DNA of 48,377 nucleotides from an uncultured Pelagibacteraceae bacterium (GTDB taxonomy: Bacteria > Pseudomonadota > Alphaproteobacteria > Pelagibacterales > Pelagibacteraceae), in assembly GCA_902598595.1 (NCBI GenBank), contig CACKCD010000004.1:1-48377 (forward strand), in the 5' to 3' direction. Position 1 is the first letter of the stretch. Every line of letters begins with the position of its first letter. A program made the translations under genes and the position numbers. The notes beneath the pieces are model-generated. The model was not told the DNA's origin, did not search any database, and saw nothing but the letters and a program-made list of their open reading frames with translations. Shown in pieces: positions 1 through 10,816 of this stretch.

Positions 1-1520
1 CTTTGTTTGGGAATTAAAAATTTTTGAGAAATATTTACTTTTTCGTCTTCAGTATATCCTGATAATCTAATCACTTCCATTCTATCAAGTAAAGGAGGTA
101 AAATATTCAAAGTATTTGCTGTAGTCACAAACATTACATCTGACAAATCATAATCAACTTCTAAATAATGGTCGTTGAATTCTTTATTTTGTTCTGGATC
201 TAAAGCTTCCAGTAATGCTGAGGAAGGATCACCTCTATAATCATTTCCAACCTTATCAATCTCATCCAATAAAAAAAGTGGATTTTTGGTGCCAGCTTTT
301 TTCATCATTTGTATTATTTTTCCTGGCAATGAACCTATGTAAGTTCTTCTATGCCCTCTAATTTCTGCCTCATCTCTTATTCCTCCGAGAGAAATTCTAA
401 TAAATTTTCTATTAGTTGCTTTTGCAATTGATTTACCTAGAGAAGTTTTTCCTACTCCTGGTGGTCCAACTAAGCATAAAATTGGTCCTTTCATTTTTTG
501 AATTCTTTTTTGCACAGCTAAAAATTCAATTATTCTCTCTTTAACTTTTTCTAAGCCGTAATGGTCTTCGTCTAATATTTTTTGCGCATTTTTTAAATCA
601 GTATTTATTTTCGATTTTTGAGACCAAGGTAATTCTGTCATCCAATCTAAATAGTTTCTTACTACAGTAGCTTCAGCCGACATAGGGCTCATAGATTTTA
701 ATTTTTTTAATTCAGACAAACATTTTTCTTTTGCTAGTTTTGGCATTTTTGCATTCGCTATAGCTTTTGAAAGATTTGTTAATTCATCTTTACCTTCATC
801 TATTTCACCAAGTTCTTTTTGGATAGCCTTCAATTGTTCATTCAAGTAATACTCTCTTTGAGTTTTTTCCATCTGATTTTTTACTCTACCTCTAATTTTT
901 TTTTCTACTGATAGAACACTAGTTTCTTTTTCAATAATTGAATAAATTTTTTCTAACTTCTTTTTTAAATCTAAGATTTCTAGAAGTTCTTGTTTTTCAT
1001 GAATTTGAATATTTAAATTTGATGAAATATTATTTGCTACTTGTGAAGCATTTTTAAGATTATTCAAAGTATTTGTAGCGTCATTAAAATCTTTTTTATT
1101 TAAGATAAGTAATTTTTCATATTTTTTAACTAAACCCATAGCAAAAGTATCCAAATCTTTTGAAATATTTTGATCTTCTGCAACTTCTACTTCGCAAGTT
1201 AAAAATTTATCGTCTTTTTTATTGTGTTTTAATATCTTAACTCTTTTTTCTCCTTCTACTAATACCTTAACAGTACCGTCAGGCAATTTTAAAAGCTGAA
1301 GAACTTTGCTTAAACAACCATAACCAAAAAGATCTTTTTCTTCAGGGTCATCTATCTCAGAATTTTTTTGAGTTACTAAAACGATTGATTTGTCAGATTT
1401 CATTACCTCTTGTAAAGCTTTGATAGATTTTTCTCTTCCTACAAATAATGGAACTACCATTGATGGAAATATTACTATGTCCCTTAATGGTAATAATGGT
1501 TTTATATAAGAAGCTTTCAT
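1..1520 (-). CDS. lon: ATP-dependent endopeptidase Lon (3' part cut off by window edge)
   Basis: Not in ORF track. Reverse-strand reading from ATG at 1520 gives MKASYIKPLLPLRDIVIFPSMVVPLFVGREKSI..., Walker A GPPGVGKTSLGKSIA, and LGGIRDEAEIRGHRRTYIGSLPGKIIQ; open to base 1. Confidence 0.96.
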   Translation of the reverse strand, partial: MKASYIKPLLPLRDIVIFPSMVVPLFVGREKSIKALQEVMKSDKSIVLVTQKNSEIDDPEEKDLFGYGCLSKVLQLLKLPDGTVKVLVEGEKRVKILKHNKKDDKFLTCEVEVAEDQNISKDLDTFAMGLVKKYEKLLILNKKDFNDATNTLNNLKNASQVANNISSNLNIQIHEKQELLEILDLKKKLEKIYSIIEKETSVLSVEKKIRGRVKNQMEKTQREYYLNEQLKAIQKELGEIDEGKDELTNLSKAIANAKMPKLAKEKCLSELKKLKSMSPMSAEATVVRNYLDWMTELPWSQKSKINTDLKNAQKILDEDHYGLEKVKERIIEFLAVQKRIQKMKGPILCLVGPPGVGKTSLGKSIAKATNRKFIRISLGGIRDEAEIRGHRRTYIGSLPGKIIQMMKKAGTKNPLFLLDEIDKVGNDYRGDPSSALLEALDPEQNKEFNDHYLEVDYDLSDVMFVTTANTLNILPPLLDRMEVIRLSGYTEDEKVNISQKFLIPKQ

Positions 1521-1570
1521 ATTTAACTTATATGGCAATTATTATGATTATTTCAAGAAACAAATTGTGT

Positions 1571-2824
1571 CTATGCCACTGATGTTGATTGTTTTTTGCC
1601 GTAAGTGATAATTGGTTCAGAATCTCCTTTGACTGAAGGTTTATCAACTGTTACTTTCATTACATCCTCCATGTCAGGTAATTCAAACATTGTTTTTAAA
1701 AGGATATTTTCCAAAATTGATCTTAGACCTCTAGCTCCAGTTTTTTTGGAAATAGCTTTTTTAGCAATTTCTGAAATTGCGTCTTCTTGAAATTCAAGTT
1801 CGACATTTTCAAACTCAAACAATCTCTTATATTGTTTTATTAATGAATTTTTTGGTTCTTGTAAAATTTTTATTAATGATTTCTCGTCTAGATCATTTAA
1901 TGTTGCAATAATTGGCATTCTACCAATAAATTCTGGAATTAAACCATATTTAATTAAATCTTCTGGTTCTAATTTTTTCATAATTTCTGATAACGATTGT
2001 TCTTTTTGATTTTTAACTTTAGCACCAAAACCTATCGAGCTACCTTTTCCTCTATTATCAATTAATTTGTCAAGCCCTGCGAAAGCTCCTCCGCAAATAA
2101 ATAATATATTAGTTGTGTCGACTTGTAAAAATTCTTGTTGAGGGTGTTTTCTGCCTCCTTGAGGTGGCACGCTTGCAATTGTTCCTTCCATAATTTTAAG
2201 TAATGCTTGTTGCACTCCTTCTCCAGAAACATCTCTTGTAATAGATGGATTTTCAGATTTTCTACTTATTTTGTCAACTTCATCAATATACACAATTCCT
2301 CTCTGAGCTTTCTCAACATTATAATCAGCAGCTTGTAATAGTTTTAAAATAATGTTTTCTACATCTTCACCGACATAGCCCGCTTCTGTTAATGTAGTCG
2401 CATCGGCCATAGTAAAAGGTACATCTAAAATTCTTGCAAGTGTTTGTGCTAATAAAGTTTTACCGCAACCAGTCGGTCCAACCAAAAGAATGTTAGATTT
2501 TGATAATTCTATATCTTTATTATTTTTTGTTTCATGGCTTAATCTTTTATAATGATTATGAACAGCTACTGATAAAATTTCTTTTGCAAATTTTTGGCCA
2601 ATCACATAATCATCTAAAACATTACATATTTCCTTTGGAGTTGGAACTCCATCTTGATGTTTTACTAATGAACTTTTATTTTCCTCTTTAATGATGTCCA
2701 TACAAAGTTCTACACACTCATCACAAATAAATACCGTTGGACCTGCAATGAGTTTTCTTACTTCGTGTTGGCTCTTTCCACAAAAAGAACAATAAAGAAT
2801 ATTTTTATTATTTTTTTCAGTCAT
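1571..2824 (-). CDS. clpX: ATP-dependent Clp protease ATP-binding subunit ClpX
   Basis: N-terminal zinc finger CSFCGK...CDECVELC, Walker [19 protein letters not shown]; 417 aa. Confidence 0.98.
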   Translation of the reverse strand: MTEKNNKNILYCSFCGKSQHEVRKLIAGPTVFICDECVELCMDIIKEENKSSLVKHQDGVPTPKEICNVLDDYVIGQKFAKEILSVAVHNHYKRLSHETKNNKDIELSKSNILLVGPTGCGKTLLAQTLARILDVPFTMADATTLTEAGYVGEDVENIILKLLQAADYNVEKAQRGIVYIDEVDKISRKSENPSITRDVSGEGVQQALLKIMEGTIASVPPQGGRKHPQQEFLQVDTTNILFICGGAFAGLDKLIDNRGKGSSIGFGAKVKNQKEQSLSEIMKKLEPEDLIKYGLIPEFIGRMPIIATLNDLDEKSLIKILQEPKNSLIKQYKRLFEFENVELEFQEDAISEIAKKAISKKTGARGLRSILENILLKTMFELPDMEDVMKVTVDKPSVKGDSEPIITYGKKQSTSVA

Positions 2825-2903
2825 ATCGAATCAATATTTATATAATAAATGTCTCAATTATTCTTATCAAGCTGAAGTTGTAAGTAATTCAATATATTGT
2901 GTT

Positions 2904-3515
2904 TTATTTTCTTTTTTCCACAACAGAGTCTATTAAACCAAATTTTTTAGCGTCTTCTGCAGTCATAAAATTATCCCTTTCTAAAGCCTTAGAAATTTCT
3001 TCTACTGGCTTGCCGGTATGTTTAGAATATATTTTGTTTAATCTTTCTTTTAATGCAAGAATTTCTTTAGCATGGATTTGTATATCAGTTGCTTGACCTT
3101 GAAATCCTGCTGAGGGTTGATGCACCATAATTCTTGAATTTGGCAATGAAAATCTTTTACCTTTTTCACCGGCTGCTAATAAGAAAGACCCCATTGATGA
3201 AGCTTGGCCGATACACAAAGTGGAAACTGGTGAATTAATATATTGCATAGTATCATAAATCCCTAAACCTGCGGTAACAAGACCACCGGGACTGTTGATA
3301 TAAAAACTTATCTCTTTATTTGGATTTTCAGACTCTAAGAATAAAAGTTGAGCTGTTACTAATGAAGCAACATTATCATTAACTGGTCCTACTAAAAAAA
3401 CTATTCTTTCTTTTAAAAGCCTAGAATAAATATCATAAGCTCTTTCTCCTTTGCTTGTCTGCTCAACAACCATAGGAATTAAGTTATTCATTTTTTCTTC
3501 ATTATTACGACTCAT
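2904..3515 (-). CDS. clpP: ATP-dependent Clp protease proteolytic subunit ClpP
   Basis: Catalytic motifs [14 protein letters not shown] and [18 protein letters not shown]; located next to clpX. Confidence 0.98.
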   Translation of the reverse strand: MSRNNEEKMNNLIPMVVEQTSKGERAYDIYSRLLKERIVFLVGPVNDNVASLVTAQLLFLESENPNKEISFYINSPGGLVTAGLGIYDTMQYINSPVSTLCIGQASSMGSFLLAAGEKGKRFSLPNSRIMVHQPSAGFQGQATDIQIHAKEILALKERLNKIYSKHTGKPVEEISKALERDNFMTAEDAKKFGLIDSVVEKRK

Positions 3516-3538
3516 AAAGGGCTTTATACAACTATTGG

Positions 3539-4912
3539 TTACTTTTTACTAATTTTTTTTGATTTTGATCTATTTTTTTCAGAGGAATCCATTTTCTTAG
3601 TATTGCTTTGACCAACTTTAGGCTTATTAAATTCTGAAATAATTTTTTCAGCCTCCTTAGTATTTACATTTTTAATTTCAAGTTTAATTTTTGACTTTAT
3701 TAAATTAATAATTTTTTCTTCATAAATAGAACCTTTTAAGCTTTGAGACGCACTTGGGTTTTTTTTGTAATATTCTAGAACCATTTTTTCTTGACCAGGC
3801 ATACCTTTTATTTGTTTTTGAATTTCGGATTTTACCTCTTCATCAGAAACTTTAAGATTATTTTTTTCCCCATATTCATTTAGAAGCAAACCTAACTTGA
3901 TTCTAGATTTTGCAATCTTTTCATTATTAGCTTTATGTTTTTCTTTATCTGCATCTTTTAGCCTTTGTGTCATTATTGAAACCTCTTGGTCAATTAAGTT
4001 TTTAGGAAGATCTAATTCATGATTTTTTTCTATTTGATCTAAAATTTCCTTTTTTGTTATCGAGTTCAACGCCTGTAAATATTGACTAGAAATTTGTTTC
4101 TCAATCAATTTTTTTAGATCTTCTAAATCTTTAGCTCCCATAATTTTTGCAAAATTATCATCGATCTTATTATCTATGGACTCTTTTACATTTAAAATTT
4201 TACACTCAAACTTCGTTTTTTTGTTAGCAAGCTCTTTTTTGGGATGATTAGCAGGCAATATTGAGTCTAAAATTTTTATATCACCTTTTTTGACGTCTAC
4301 TAATTGTTGATCAAAACCTTTTAAAAATAAATCTTTTCCAAGTTCAAGTTGAACACCTTTTCCCTCGCTTCCTTCAAATTTATTTCCATCCACTGTTGCT
4401 GAATAATCAAAAACTACTTGGTCCCCAATTTTGGCTTTTTCTGTTTCTTTTTTATCTTTGAATTGTTTATTTTGAACTGATATTTCCTTTAATTTATCAT
4501 CAATTATTTTGTCTTCAATTTTAACTTTGTATTCAACAGCCTTGTACTTTTCGAAAGATTTAAGTTTAATATCTGGTAGAGAATCTATCTGTAATTCATA
4601 GTTCAAATCTTTACCTTCTCCAAAAGTTTTTAAATCTATTTTAGGCTGACCAGCTAGTTTTATTTTTTTTTCTTCTATAGCTTTTGCAGAAGTTTCTCTT
4701 AAAATTTTGTCTATCACCTCTCCATATATAGATTTACCAAATTGACTTTTAATAACTGATGGAGGAACTTTACCTGTTCTAAAACCTTTTAAGGAAACTT
4801 CCTTTTGTAATTCATTAAGTCTTTCGTCCATTTTATTTTGGATTGTCTTCTTATCAACTATCACAGATAAAATTGTTCTAAGACCTTTTTTTGACTGTAT
4901 TTCTACTTTCAT
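3539..4912 (-). CDS. tig: Trigger factor
   Basis: Ribosome-binding motif [17 protein letters not shown] and FKBP-like domain. ORF track starts at 4963, inside the tRNA; the likely start is [11 protein letters not shown] at 4912. Confidence 0.95.
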   Translation of the reverse strand: MKVEIQSKKGLRTILSVIVDKKTIQNKMDERLNELQKEVSLKGFRTGKVPPSVIKSQFGKSIYGEVIDKILRETSAKAIEEKKIKLAGQPKIDLKTFGEGKDLNYELQIDSLPDIKLKSFEKYKAVEYKVKIEDKIIDDKLKEISVQNKQFKDKKETEKAKIGDQVVFDYSATVDGNKFEGSEGKGVQLELGKDLFLKGFDQQLVDVKKGDIKILDSILPANHPKKELANKKTKFECKILNVKESIDNKIDDNFAKIMGAKDLEDLKKLIEKQISSQYLQALNSITKKEILDQIEKNHELDLPKNLIDQEVSIMTQRLKDADKEKHKANNEKIAKSRIKLGLLLNEYGEKNNLKVSDEEVKSEIQKQIKGMPGQEKMVLEYYKKNPSASQSLKGSIYEEKIINLIKSKIKLEIKNVNTKEAEKIISEFNKPKVGQSNTKKMDSSEKNRSKSKKISKK

Positions 4913-4921
4913 AACTTTTTC

Positions 4922-5006
4922 TGGTGGGCAAGAAGAGACTCGAACTCTTAAGCCTTGCGGCACTGGTTTCTAAGACCAGCGCGTATACCAATTCCGCCAC
5001 TTGCCC
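4922..5006 (-). tRNA. tRNA-Leu (anticodon UAG)
   Basis: Reverse complement GGGCAAGTGGCGGAATTGGTATACGCGCTGGTCTTAGAAACCAGTGCCGCAAGGCTTAAGAGTTCGAGTCTCTTCTTGCCCACCA; CTGGT/ACCAG anticodon stem around CTTAGAA, T-loop GTTCGAGTC, encoded CCA. Confidence 0.95.
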
Positions 5007-5035
5007 AAATTACAATTGATGTTTTATATATCAAT

Positions 5036-6097
5036 TTAATTTTTTGTTAAACGATAAAGTCGAATATAAATCAATGTATAAATTAAAATTAATAAAAAAA
5101 ACCAATACTTACAAATTAAACTGTTATCAGCAAAATATAGACTAGGTAAAACTAATATAGAGAAAACAAAATTAATGATAATTGAATTTGTATAATTTCC
5201 CTTATCAATCCCAAAAATTCTTGAAACTTTTAAGTAAGAAAGCATATGTAAATGCTCTTTGTCTGGTAAGACTGGAGATTTTTTTTGATATAATTTTCTA
5301 AAAAAAGAAAAGAAAACTTCAAAAAACAAATAAGATAGTAAAATACAAAGAAAAAATGAAGAAACATTTGAATTTAAATTATCTGTAATAATTGTATTTA
5401 GTGCCACTAATGACCCAAATAAATATGACCCGCTATCTCCCAAAAACATTTTAGCTTTTGGAAAATTAAAGAGAAGAAAAGAAATCAGGATAATAATTTG
5501 AGCAGTTAAAAGAAATGAAAATTCAAATCTTTCATTATTTAAATTTATAAAAAGCAAAACAGAATTAATAATTATTAAATTTATTGTTAAAAGCCCATTA
5601 AAACCATCAACTAAATTTGCGCCGTTTATTATGAATAAAAAGCACAATAGAACAAAAATAATTGAAAAAAATTTATTTTCTAGCCATAAATTTAAAAAAA
5701 TTAAATCCATGTGCTTAATTTCTATTTGTAAAAAATTTATCAAAATAATTAGAAATAATATCATCATTAGTAATCTTTTTTTTGGACTAATCATGATTTT
5801 TAAGTCATCTAAATATCCAAGTAAAAATAAACTAGTACATAAAAAAATATATTCGTAAAGAATTTTTGAATAAAGAAGATAGTAAATTCCAAAAAATACA
5901 AATAAAGAAATTATGCTTGCTAGTCCTCCACTTCTAGGAATTGCTTCGCTATGAAATGCCTGAGGCTTTAAAAAATCTGTATCTATGAGATTGCTATTAT
6001 TTGATGAATTAAAATATTTGCTTACTATTAAAAAAACGAAGAAAGTTATAAATGCAAAAATTGATAAAAAACTTAATTCAATTGACTCTGTCTGCAT
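5036..6097 (-). CDS. Undecaprenyl-phosphate glycosyl-1-phosphate transferase family protein (WecA/MraY-like)
   Basis: Multi-spanning membrane protein with LGYLDDLK, NGANLVDGFNGL and AKMFLGDSGSYLFG motifs. Confidence 0.88.
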   Translation of the reverse strand: MQTESIELSFLSIFAFITFFVFLIVSKYFNSSNNSNLIDTDFLKPQAFHSEAIPRSGGLASIISLFVFFGIYYLLYSKILYEYIFLCTSLFLLGYLDDLKIMISPKKRLLMMILFLIILINFLQIEIKHMDLIFLNLWLENKFFSIIFVLLCFLFIINGANLVDGFNGLLTINLIIINSVLLFINLNNERFEFSFLLTAQIIILISFLLFNFPKAKMFLGDSGSYLFGSLVALNTIITDNLNSNVSSFFLCILLSYLFFEVFFSFFRKLYQKKSPVLPDKEHLHMLSYLKVSRIFGIDKGNYTNSIIINFVFSILVLPSLYFADNSLICKYWFFLLILIYTLIYIRLYRLTKN

Positions 6098-6098
6098 T

Positions 6099-6986
6099 TT
6101 ATTTCTTTAAACCCTTGTTATTTTTTTTAACAATATAAATACCTAATATTATTATAATCAATGAAATTAAAACTCTCCAAGTAATTATTTCATCCATTAA
6201 AAAATATCCAAATAAAACTCCGAAAATTGGAATTAAATAAGCTACTTGAGTCTGAAAAACCAAACCATTTACAGTTAAAATCCTAAATCTAATCAACCAA
6301 GCCAATCCAGTGGCAACCACTCCAAGATATAATAGCGCTAAAGTGGACTCTAACGAAGGAGTTGATTGCCATGGAGTTTCAAATATCATTGATAAAGGAA
6401 GTAGAAAAATTACTGACCAGAGTGTTGTGGATGTAGTAACATTCTCATTACCTTTTGCTTTTAATTTTAAAGTTAAGATCCCGCCTATAGAATAAAATGT
6501 GGATCCTAGAATGGTAATTAATACATAAATAAAATTACTTTCATTTATGATCAATTTGTCAAAAAATAAAAATAGTATTCCTAAAAAACCAATTAAAATT
6601 CCAATAGATTTTAACAAAGTAATTTTCTCATCTTTTGTAAAAAAATGGGCAAGAATTGACCCGCTCATTGGTGTGGTGCTCATTAACATAGCAGCTAAAT
6701 AACTATTTATCTTAGCGGTTCCGATAGCAATTAAAGTAAATGGGATTGCGATGTTGCAAAGGCCAATAAGTGCATATGGTTTCCAATTTTCTGAAAATGC
6801 CAAAACTTTTATCTTTTTATACCAACAAAGAATTAATAAAGGTAAGCTTGCAAAAATTACTCTTATTAAAGCTAGAGTGAATGGTTCATAGGAATAAGTA
6901 GCAATTTTAATGTTAAAAAACGAGGAACCCCAAATCAAACCTAGTAAGGTTAAAAGTAATATATCCCCTGATTTAGCTTCTCTCAT
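6099..6986 (-). CDS. DMT superfamily (EamA) transporter
   Basis: About 10 TM segments, LGLIWGSSFFNIKIA and ALLYLGVVATGLAWLIRF. ORF track start is 7073; MREAKSGDILLL at 6986 is more plausible. Confidence 0.85.
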   Translation of the reverse strand: MREAKSGDILLLTLLGLIWGSSFFNIKIATYSYEPFTLALIRVIFASLPLLILCWYKKIKVLAFSENWKPYALIGLCNIAIPFTLIAIGTAKINSYLAAMLMSTTPMSGSILAHFFTKDEKITLLKSIGILIGFLGILFLFFDKLIINESNFIYVLITILGSTFYSIGGILTLKLKAKGNENVTTSTTLWSVIFLLPLSMIFETPWQSTPSLESTLALLYLGVVATGLAWLIRFRILTVNGLVFQTQVAYLIPIFGVLFGYFLMDEIITWRVLISLIIIILGIYIVKKNNKGLKK

Positions 6987-7107
6987 TTCAAGTAATGATT
7001 GTATTATGAATAAAATGCATAGCTGATATATACTAATTATTATATATTGAAAGCAATACTTATGTATGTTCAATAAAAATTAACCAATACAAAGGACAAA
7101 AGATTAA

Positions 7108-8514
7108 ATGAGTTCAAAAAATATTCTTAAATTAATGAAAGACAAACAAGTAGAATTTGTTGATTTAAGATTTACTGATCCTAGAGGAAAACTTCAACAT
7201 GTAACTATGGATGCCACTGTTGTAGATGATGATTTATTAAATGATGGTGTTTTTTTTGACGGATCATCAATTGCTGGTTGGAAAGCTATTAATCAGTCAG
7301 ACATGCTTTTAAAACCTGACTTGTCTAGACCTATTATTGATCCTTTTAATTCTCATACAACGCTCAATATTTTTTGTGATATTCTTGATGCCGTAAAAAA
7401 AGACCCATACGAAAGAGATCCAAGAGGAACTGCAAAAAAAGCTGAGGCATACCTAAAAAAATCTGGAATTGGAGACAAATCTTATTTTGGTCCTGAGCCA
7501 GAGTTTTTTGTATTTGACGATGTGAGATTTAAAAATGACATGAACGAAACAAGTTTTAGCATTGATAGTTCTGAAGGTCCTTACAATACCGGAAAAAAAT
7601 ACGAAAATGGTAACATGGGTCACAGACCAGGAGTTAAAGGAGGATATTTTCCTGTCCCTCCTGTAGATAGTGCTCAAGATATGAGAGGAGAATATTTAAA
7701 AGCTCTTAGAGATATGGGTGTAAAAGTAGAAAAACACCATCACGAGGTCGCTCCAAGCCAACACGAGCTTGGTATGTATTTTGGAACCTTAACTGATATG
7801 GCTGATAATCTTCAACTCTACAAATATGCAGTTCAAATGGTTACCCACTCTTTTGGTAAAACAGCTACTTTTATGCCTAAACCTGTTAAAGGTGATAATG
7901 GATCTGGTATGCACTGTCACCAATCGATTTGGAAAGGGAATACACCAGTTTTTATGGGTAAAGAATATTCTGGTTTATCTAAAACCGCTTTATACTACAT
8001 TGGAGGAATCTTGAAACACGCTAAAGCTATCAACGCTTTTTCTAATGCTACTACAAACAGCTATAAAAGACTAATACCTGGTTTTGAAGCCCCTGTTATT
8101 TTAGCCTACTCAGCAAGAAATAGATCTGCATCATGCAGAATTCCAATCATTAATAATCCTAAAGCTGCTAGAATGGAAATTAGATTCCCTGATGCTGCTG
8201 GTAATCCTTACTTAACATTTGCCTCAATGTTAATGGCAGGAATTGATGGAATTAAGAATAAAATAGATCCAGGTAAATCTTTCGATAAAGATTTATATAC
8301 ATTGTCTGAAAGTGAAGTAAAAAAATTACCTACTGTATGTGGTTCATTAAGGGAAGCAATGGAAAATCTTGATAAAGATAGAAAGTTTTTAACTCAAGGT
8401 GGTGTTTTTACAGATGATCAGATTGATGCTTATATTGATTTAAAATTTCAAGAAATTTATAAGTTTGAACATACTCCACACCCTATTGAGTTTGAAATGT
8501 ACTATAGCGGATAG
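7108..8514 (+). CDS. glnA: Glutamine synthetase type I
   Basis: FFDGSSIAGW, GPEPEFFVFDD, KPVKGDNGSGMHCHQS, RSASCRIP; 468 aa. Retains the DLYTLSESE region matching the adenylylation-Tyr loop. Confidence 0.98.
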   Translation: MSSKNILKLMKDKQVEFVDLRFTDPRGKLQHVTMDATVVDDDLLNDGVFFDGSSIAGWKAINQSDMLLKPDLSRPIIDPFNSHTTLNIFCDILDAVKKDPYERDPRGTAKKAEAYLKKSGIGDKSYFGPEPEFFVFDDVRFKNDMNETSFSIDSSEGPYNTGKKYENGNMGHRPGVKGGYFPVPPVDSAQDMRGEYLKALRDMGVKVEKHHHEVAPSQHELGMYFGTLTDMADNLQLYKYAVQMVTHSFGKTATFMPKPVKGDNGSGMHCHQSIWKGNTPVFMGKEYSGLSKTALYYIGGILKHAKAINAFSNATTNSYKRLIPGFEAPVILAYSARNRSASCRIPIINNPKAARMEIRFPDAAGNPYLTFASMLMAGIDGIKNKIDPGKSFDKDLYTLSESEVKKLPTVCGSLREAMENLDKDRKFLTQGGVFTDDQIDAYIDLKFQEIYKFEHTPHPIEFEMYYSG

Positions 8515-8515
8515 T

Positions 8516-8851
8516 TTAAACTTTAAAAGACTCTCCACATCCACATCTCTCTGTCTCATTTGGATTTTTAAAAACAAATTGAGATGAAAACTTTTCTTTT
8601 TTATAATCCATTTCTGTGCCTAAAAGGTACATTATAGCTTTTGGATCTATTAAAACTTTCACTCCTTTATCTTCTATAACTTCTTCATTTGGTTTAACTT
8701 CCTTTGCATACTCCATAACATATGACATGCCTGCACAACCTCCAGATTTTACACCCACTCTAACCCCTATAGTTGAGTTTTGGGCTTGAGACATAATTTC
8801 TTTAATTCTATTTACTGCTTTGTCGCTAAGTTTTATTACTTTCTCGCTCAT
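8516..8851 (-). CDS. A-type Fe-S cluster carrier (SufA/IscA/ErpA family)
   Basis: GVRVGVKSGGCAGMSYVMEYA and C-terminal CGCGESF; terminal gene of the suf operon. Confidence 0.92.
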   Translation of the reverse strand: MSEKVIKLSDKAVNRIKEIMSQAQNSTIGVRVGVKSGGCAGMSYVMEYAKEVKPNEEVIEDKGVKVLIDPKAIMYLLGTEMDYKKEKFSSQFVFKNPNETERCGCGESFKV

Positions 8852-9150
8852 AAATTTAATTCTAATTTTGCTGCTTCTGACATTTTATCTTTTGTCCATG
8901 GAGGATCCCAGACTAAATTTAAGTCTACATCTGAAATACCTTCGATCTTTAGTATATTGTTTTTAACCATTTTTGGCAAACTGTCTGCCACTGGGCAATT
9001 AGGAGTCGTTAAAGTCATATCAATATTTACCTTTTTTTTATCGATTATTTCTATTTTATATATCAAACCTAGTTCATAAATATTTACTGGTATTTCAGGA
9101 TCATAGATCTTCTTTATTTCTTTAATTATTTTTTCTTTTAGATCGCTCAT
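8848..9150 (-). CDS. sufT: DUF59/MIP18 family protein, SufT-like
   Basis: IYDPEIPVNIYELGLIYKI and LTTPNCPVADSLP. ORF track start 9207 lies inside sufU; MSDLKEKI at 9150 preferred. Confidence 0.88.
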   Translation of the reverse strand: MSDLKEKIIKEIKKIYDPEIPVNIYELGLIYKIEIIDKKKVNIDMTLTTPNCPVADSLPKMVKNNILKIEGISDVDLNLVWDPPWTKDKMSEAAKLELNL

Positions 9151-9151
9151 A

Positions 9152-9598
9152 TTAAATATTTTTTTTTTCAATAGCTGACAATAATGTGTGCCACGCCATT
9201 GTAGCACATTTTATTCTCATAGGAAATTCATGAACTCCAGATAGTGAATTAATTGTAGTTACTTGGTCTTCTGATAAGCTATTTAAAGTTATCTTACTCT
9301 TATTTTTAAGCATATTTAAAAAATCATCAGTAACTTTTTTTGTAAATGATAAATCTTTTCCTTTTAGAGTGTCGGTCAAAATAGATGCTGAGGCCAAAGA
9401 AATTGCGCAACCCTCACCTTCAAAACTCAAACCTTTTATATTTTTATCTTTATCTAAATTTAAATAAATATGAACTTTGTCACCACATAGAGGATTATGA
9501 GCTTTTGCATCATGATTATAATTTTCACACTTACCTTTATTGCGAGGGTTTTTTGCGTGATCTAAAATTACTTCTTGGTATAATTCTTTGAGTTCCAT
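9152..9598 (-). CDS. sufU: Fe-S cluster scaffold/sulfur-transfer protein, SufU/IscU family (SufU-like)
   Basis: NPLCGD, GEGCAISLASASILTD, RIKCATMAWHTL, with an insertion between the 2nd and 3rd Cys motifs typical of SufU. Confidence 0.9.
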   Translation of the reverse strand: MELKELYQEVILDHAKNPRNKGKCENYNHDAKAHNPLCGDKVHIYLNLDKDKNIKGLSFEGEGCAISLASASILTDTLKGKDLSFTKKVTDDFLNMLKNKSKITLNSLSEDQVTTINSLSGVHEFPMRIKCATMAWHTLLSAIEKKNI

Positions 9599-10816
9599 TT
9601 AAATATTAAAAACTTTCTTACAATTATTGATGGCGTTACATAATATATCTATGTCTTCTTTAGAATTATAAACTCCAATAGAAGCTCTTGCGGTTGCTGA
9701 TATACCTATCTTGTCATGTAATATTTGACAACAATGATGGCCTGCTCTGATGGCAACCCCATCCTCATCTAAAATTGTTGCTATGTCATGGGGATGTATA
9801 CCTTTGATGGTAAAACTTAGTACTGAAACTCTTTCTTTAGGGTCGCCGATTATGTTTACTGAGTTATTTTTTTTTAATTTTTCAATACCGTATTCCAAAA
9901 TTTCATTTTCATGATTTTGAATATTTTTAATTCCTAACTTTTCAATAAAATTTATTGCTTCAGAAAAAGCTACTACTTCAGCAGTTTGCAAAGTTCCTGC
10001 TTCGAATTTAGTTGGTGAGTCAGCAAAAGAAACTTTATCTTTAAGCACTTCACTTATCATCCCGCCACCACCTTGGTAAGGTGGCAATTCTTCAAGCCAT
10101 TTTTTTTTCGCATAAAGAATTCCTAATCCATTCGGACCATACATTTTATGACATGATATAGCATAAAAATCACAATCTATTTCTTGAATGTCTATTTTTA
10201 AATGTGGAGCTCCTTGAGTTCCATCTACTAAAACAGGAATTTTTTTTTCTTTTGCTAGATCTACAACCTTTTTTAGTGGTGTTATAGCCCCAGTTACATT
10301 TGATATATGGGTGATAGCTATTATTTTTGTTTTAGAATTAATAAGTTTTTTTATCTCATCGATTTCAACTTCTCCTCTTTCATTAACAGGTGCAAATTTA
10401 ATTTTTGTACCCTTTTTTTGTCTTATAAAATGCCAAGGTACATAATTTGAATGATGTTCTAATTCTGTTATCAAAATCTCGTCTCCTTCTTTTATAAATT
10501 TTTCCCCAAAAGATGAAGCGATTAAATTAATCGACTCAGTTGCGCTTTTAGTAAAAATAATTTCTTCTCTATGTTTTGCATTTAAATATTTTTGAACTTT
10601 ATCTCTAGACTCTTCAAATCTGTTAGTTGCTTTCACAGCTAATGAATGAACACTTCTTCCTACATTTGAAAACTCGGTTTCATAAAAATTTGTCATTCTA
10701 TTTATAACAGCTTTTGGTTTTTGAGATGAATTAGCGCTATCTAGATAAACTAAGGGCTTACCATTTATTTTTCTCTTAAAAATTGGAAATTCTGATTTAA
10801 TGTTTTTTATATCCAT
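9599..10816 (-). CDS. sufS: Cysteine desulfurase SufS
   Basis: AISCHKMYGPNGLGILYAKK PLP-lysine motif, RAGHHCCQ active cysteine loop. Confidence 0.96.
   Translation of the reverse strand: MDIKNIKSEFPIFKRKINGKPLVYLDSANSSQKPKAVINRMTNFYETEFSNVGRSVHSLAVKATNRFEESRDKVQKYLNAKHREEIIFTKSATESINLIASSFGEKFIKEGDEILITELEHHSNYVPWHFIRQKKGTKIKFAPVNERGEVEIDEIKKLINSKTKIIAITHISNVTGAITPLKKVVDLAKEKKIPVLVDGTQGAPHLKIDIQEIDCDFYAISCHKMYGPNGLGILYAKKKWLEELPPYQGGGGMISEVLKDKVSFADSPTKFEAGTLQTAEVVAFSEAINFIEKLGIKNIQNHENEILEYGIEKLKKNNSVNIIGDPKERVSVLSFTIKGIHPHDIATILDEDGVAIRAGHHCCQILHDKIGISATARASIGVYNSKEDIDILCNAINNCKKVFNI

Noticed and set aside
7046-7057. ATTG-AAAG-CAAT inverted repeat upstream of glnA as a possible NtrX site
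   Set aside because: Short 4-bp arms, and the half-site orientation (TTG-N-CAA) is opposite to the CAA-N-TTG pattern I recall for NtrX; chance is likely in AT-rich DNA.
8780-9079. 99-aa plus-strand ORF antisense to the A-type carrier and sufT genes
   Set aside because: Overlaps two well-supported suf genes on the opposite strand; spurious.
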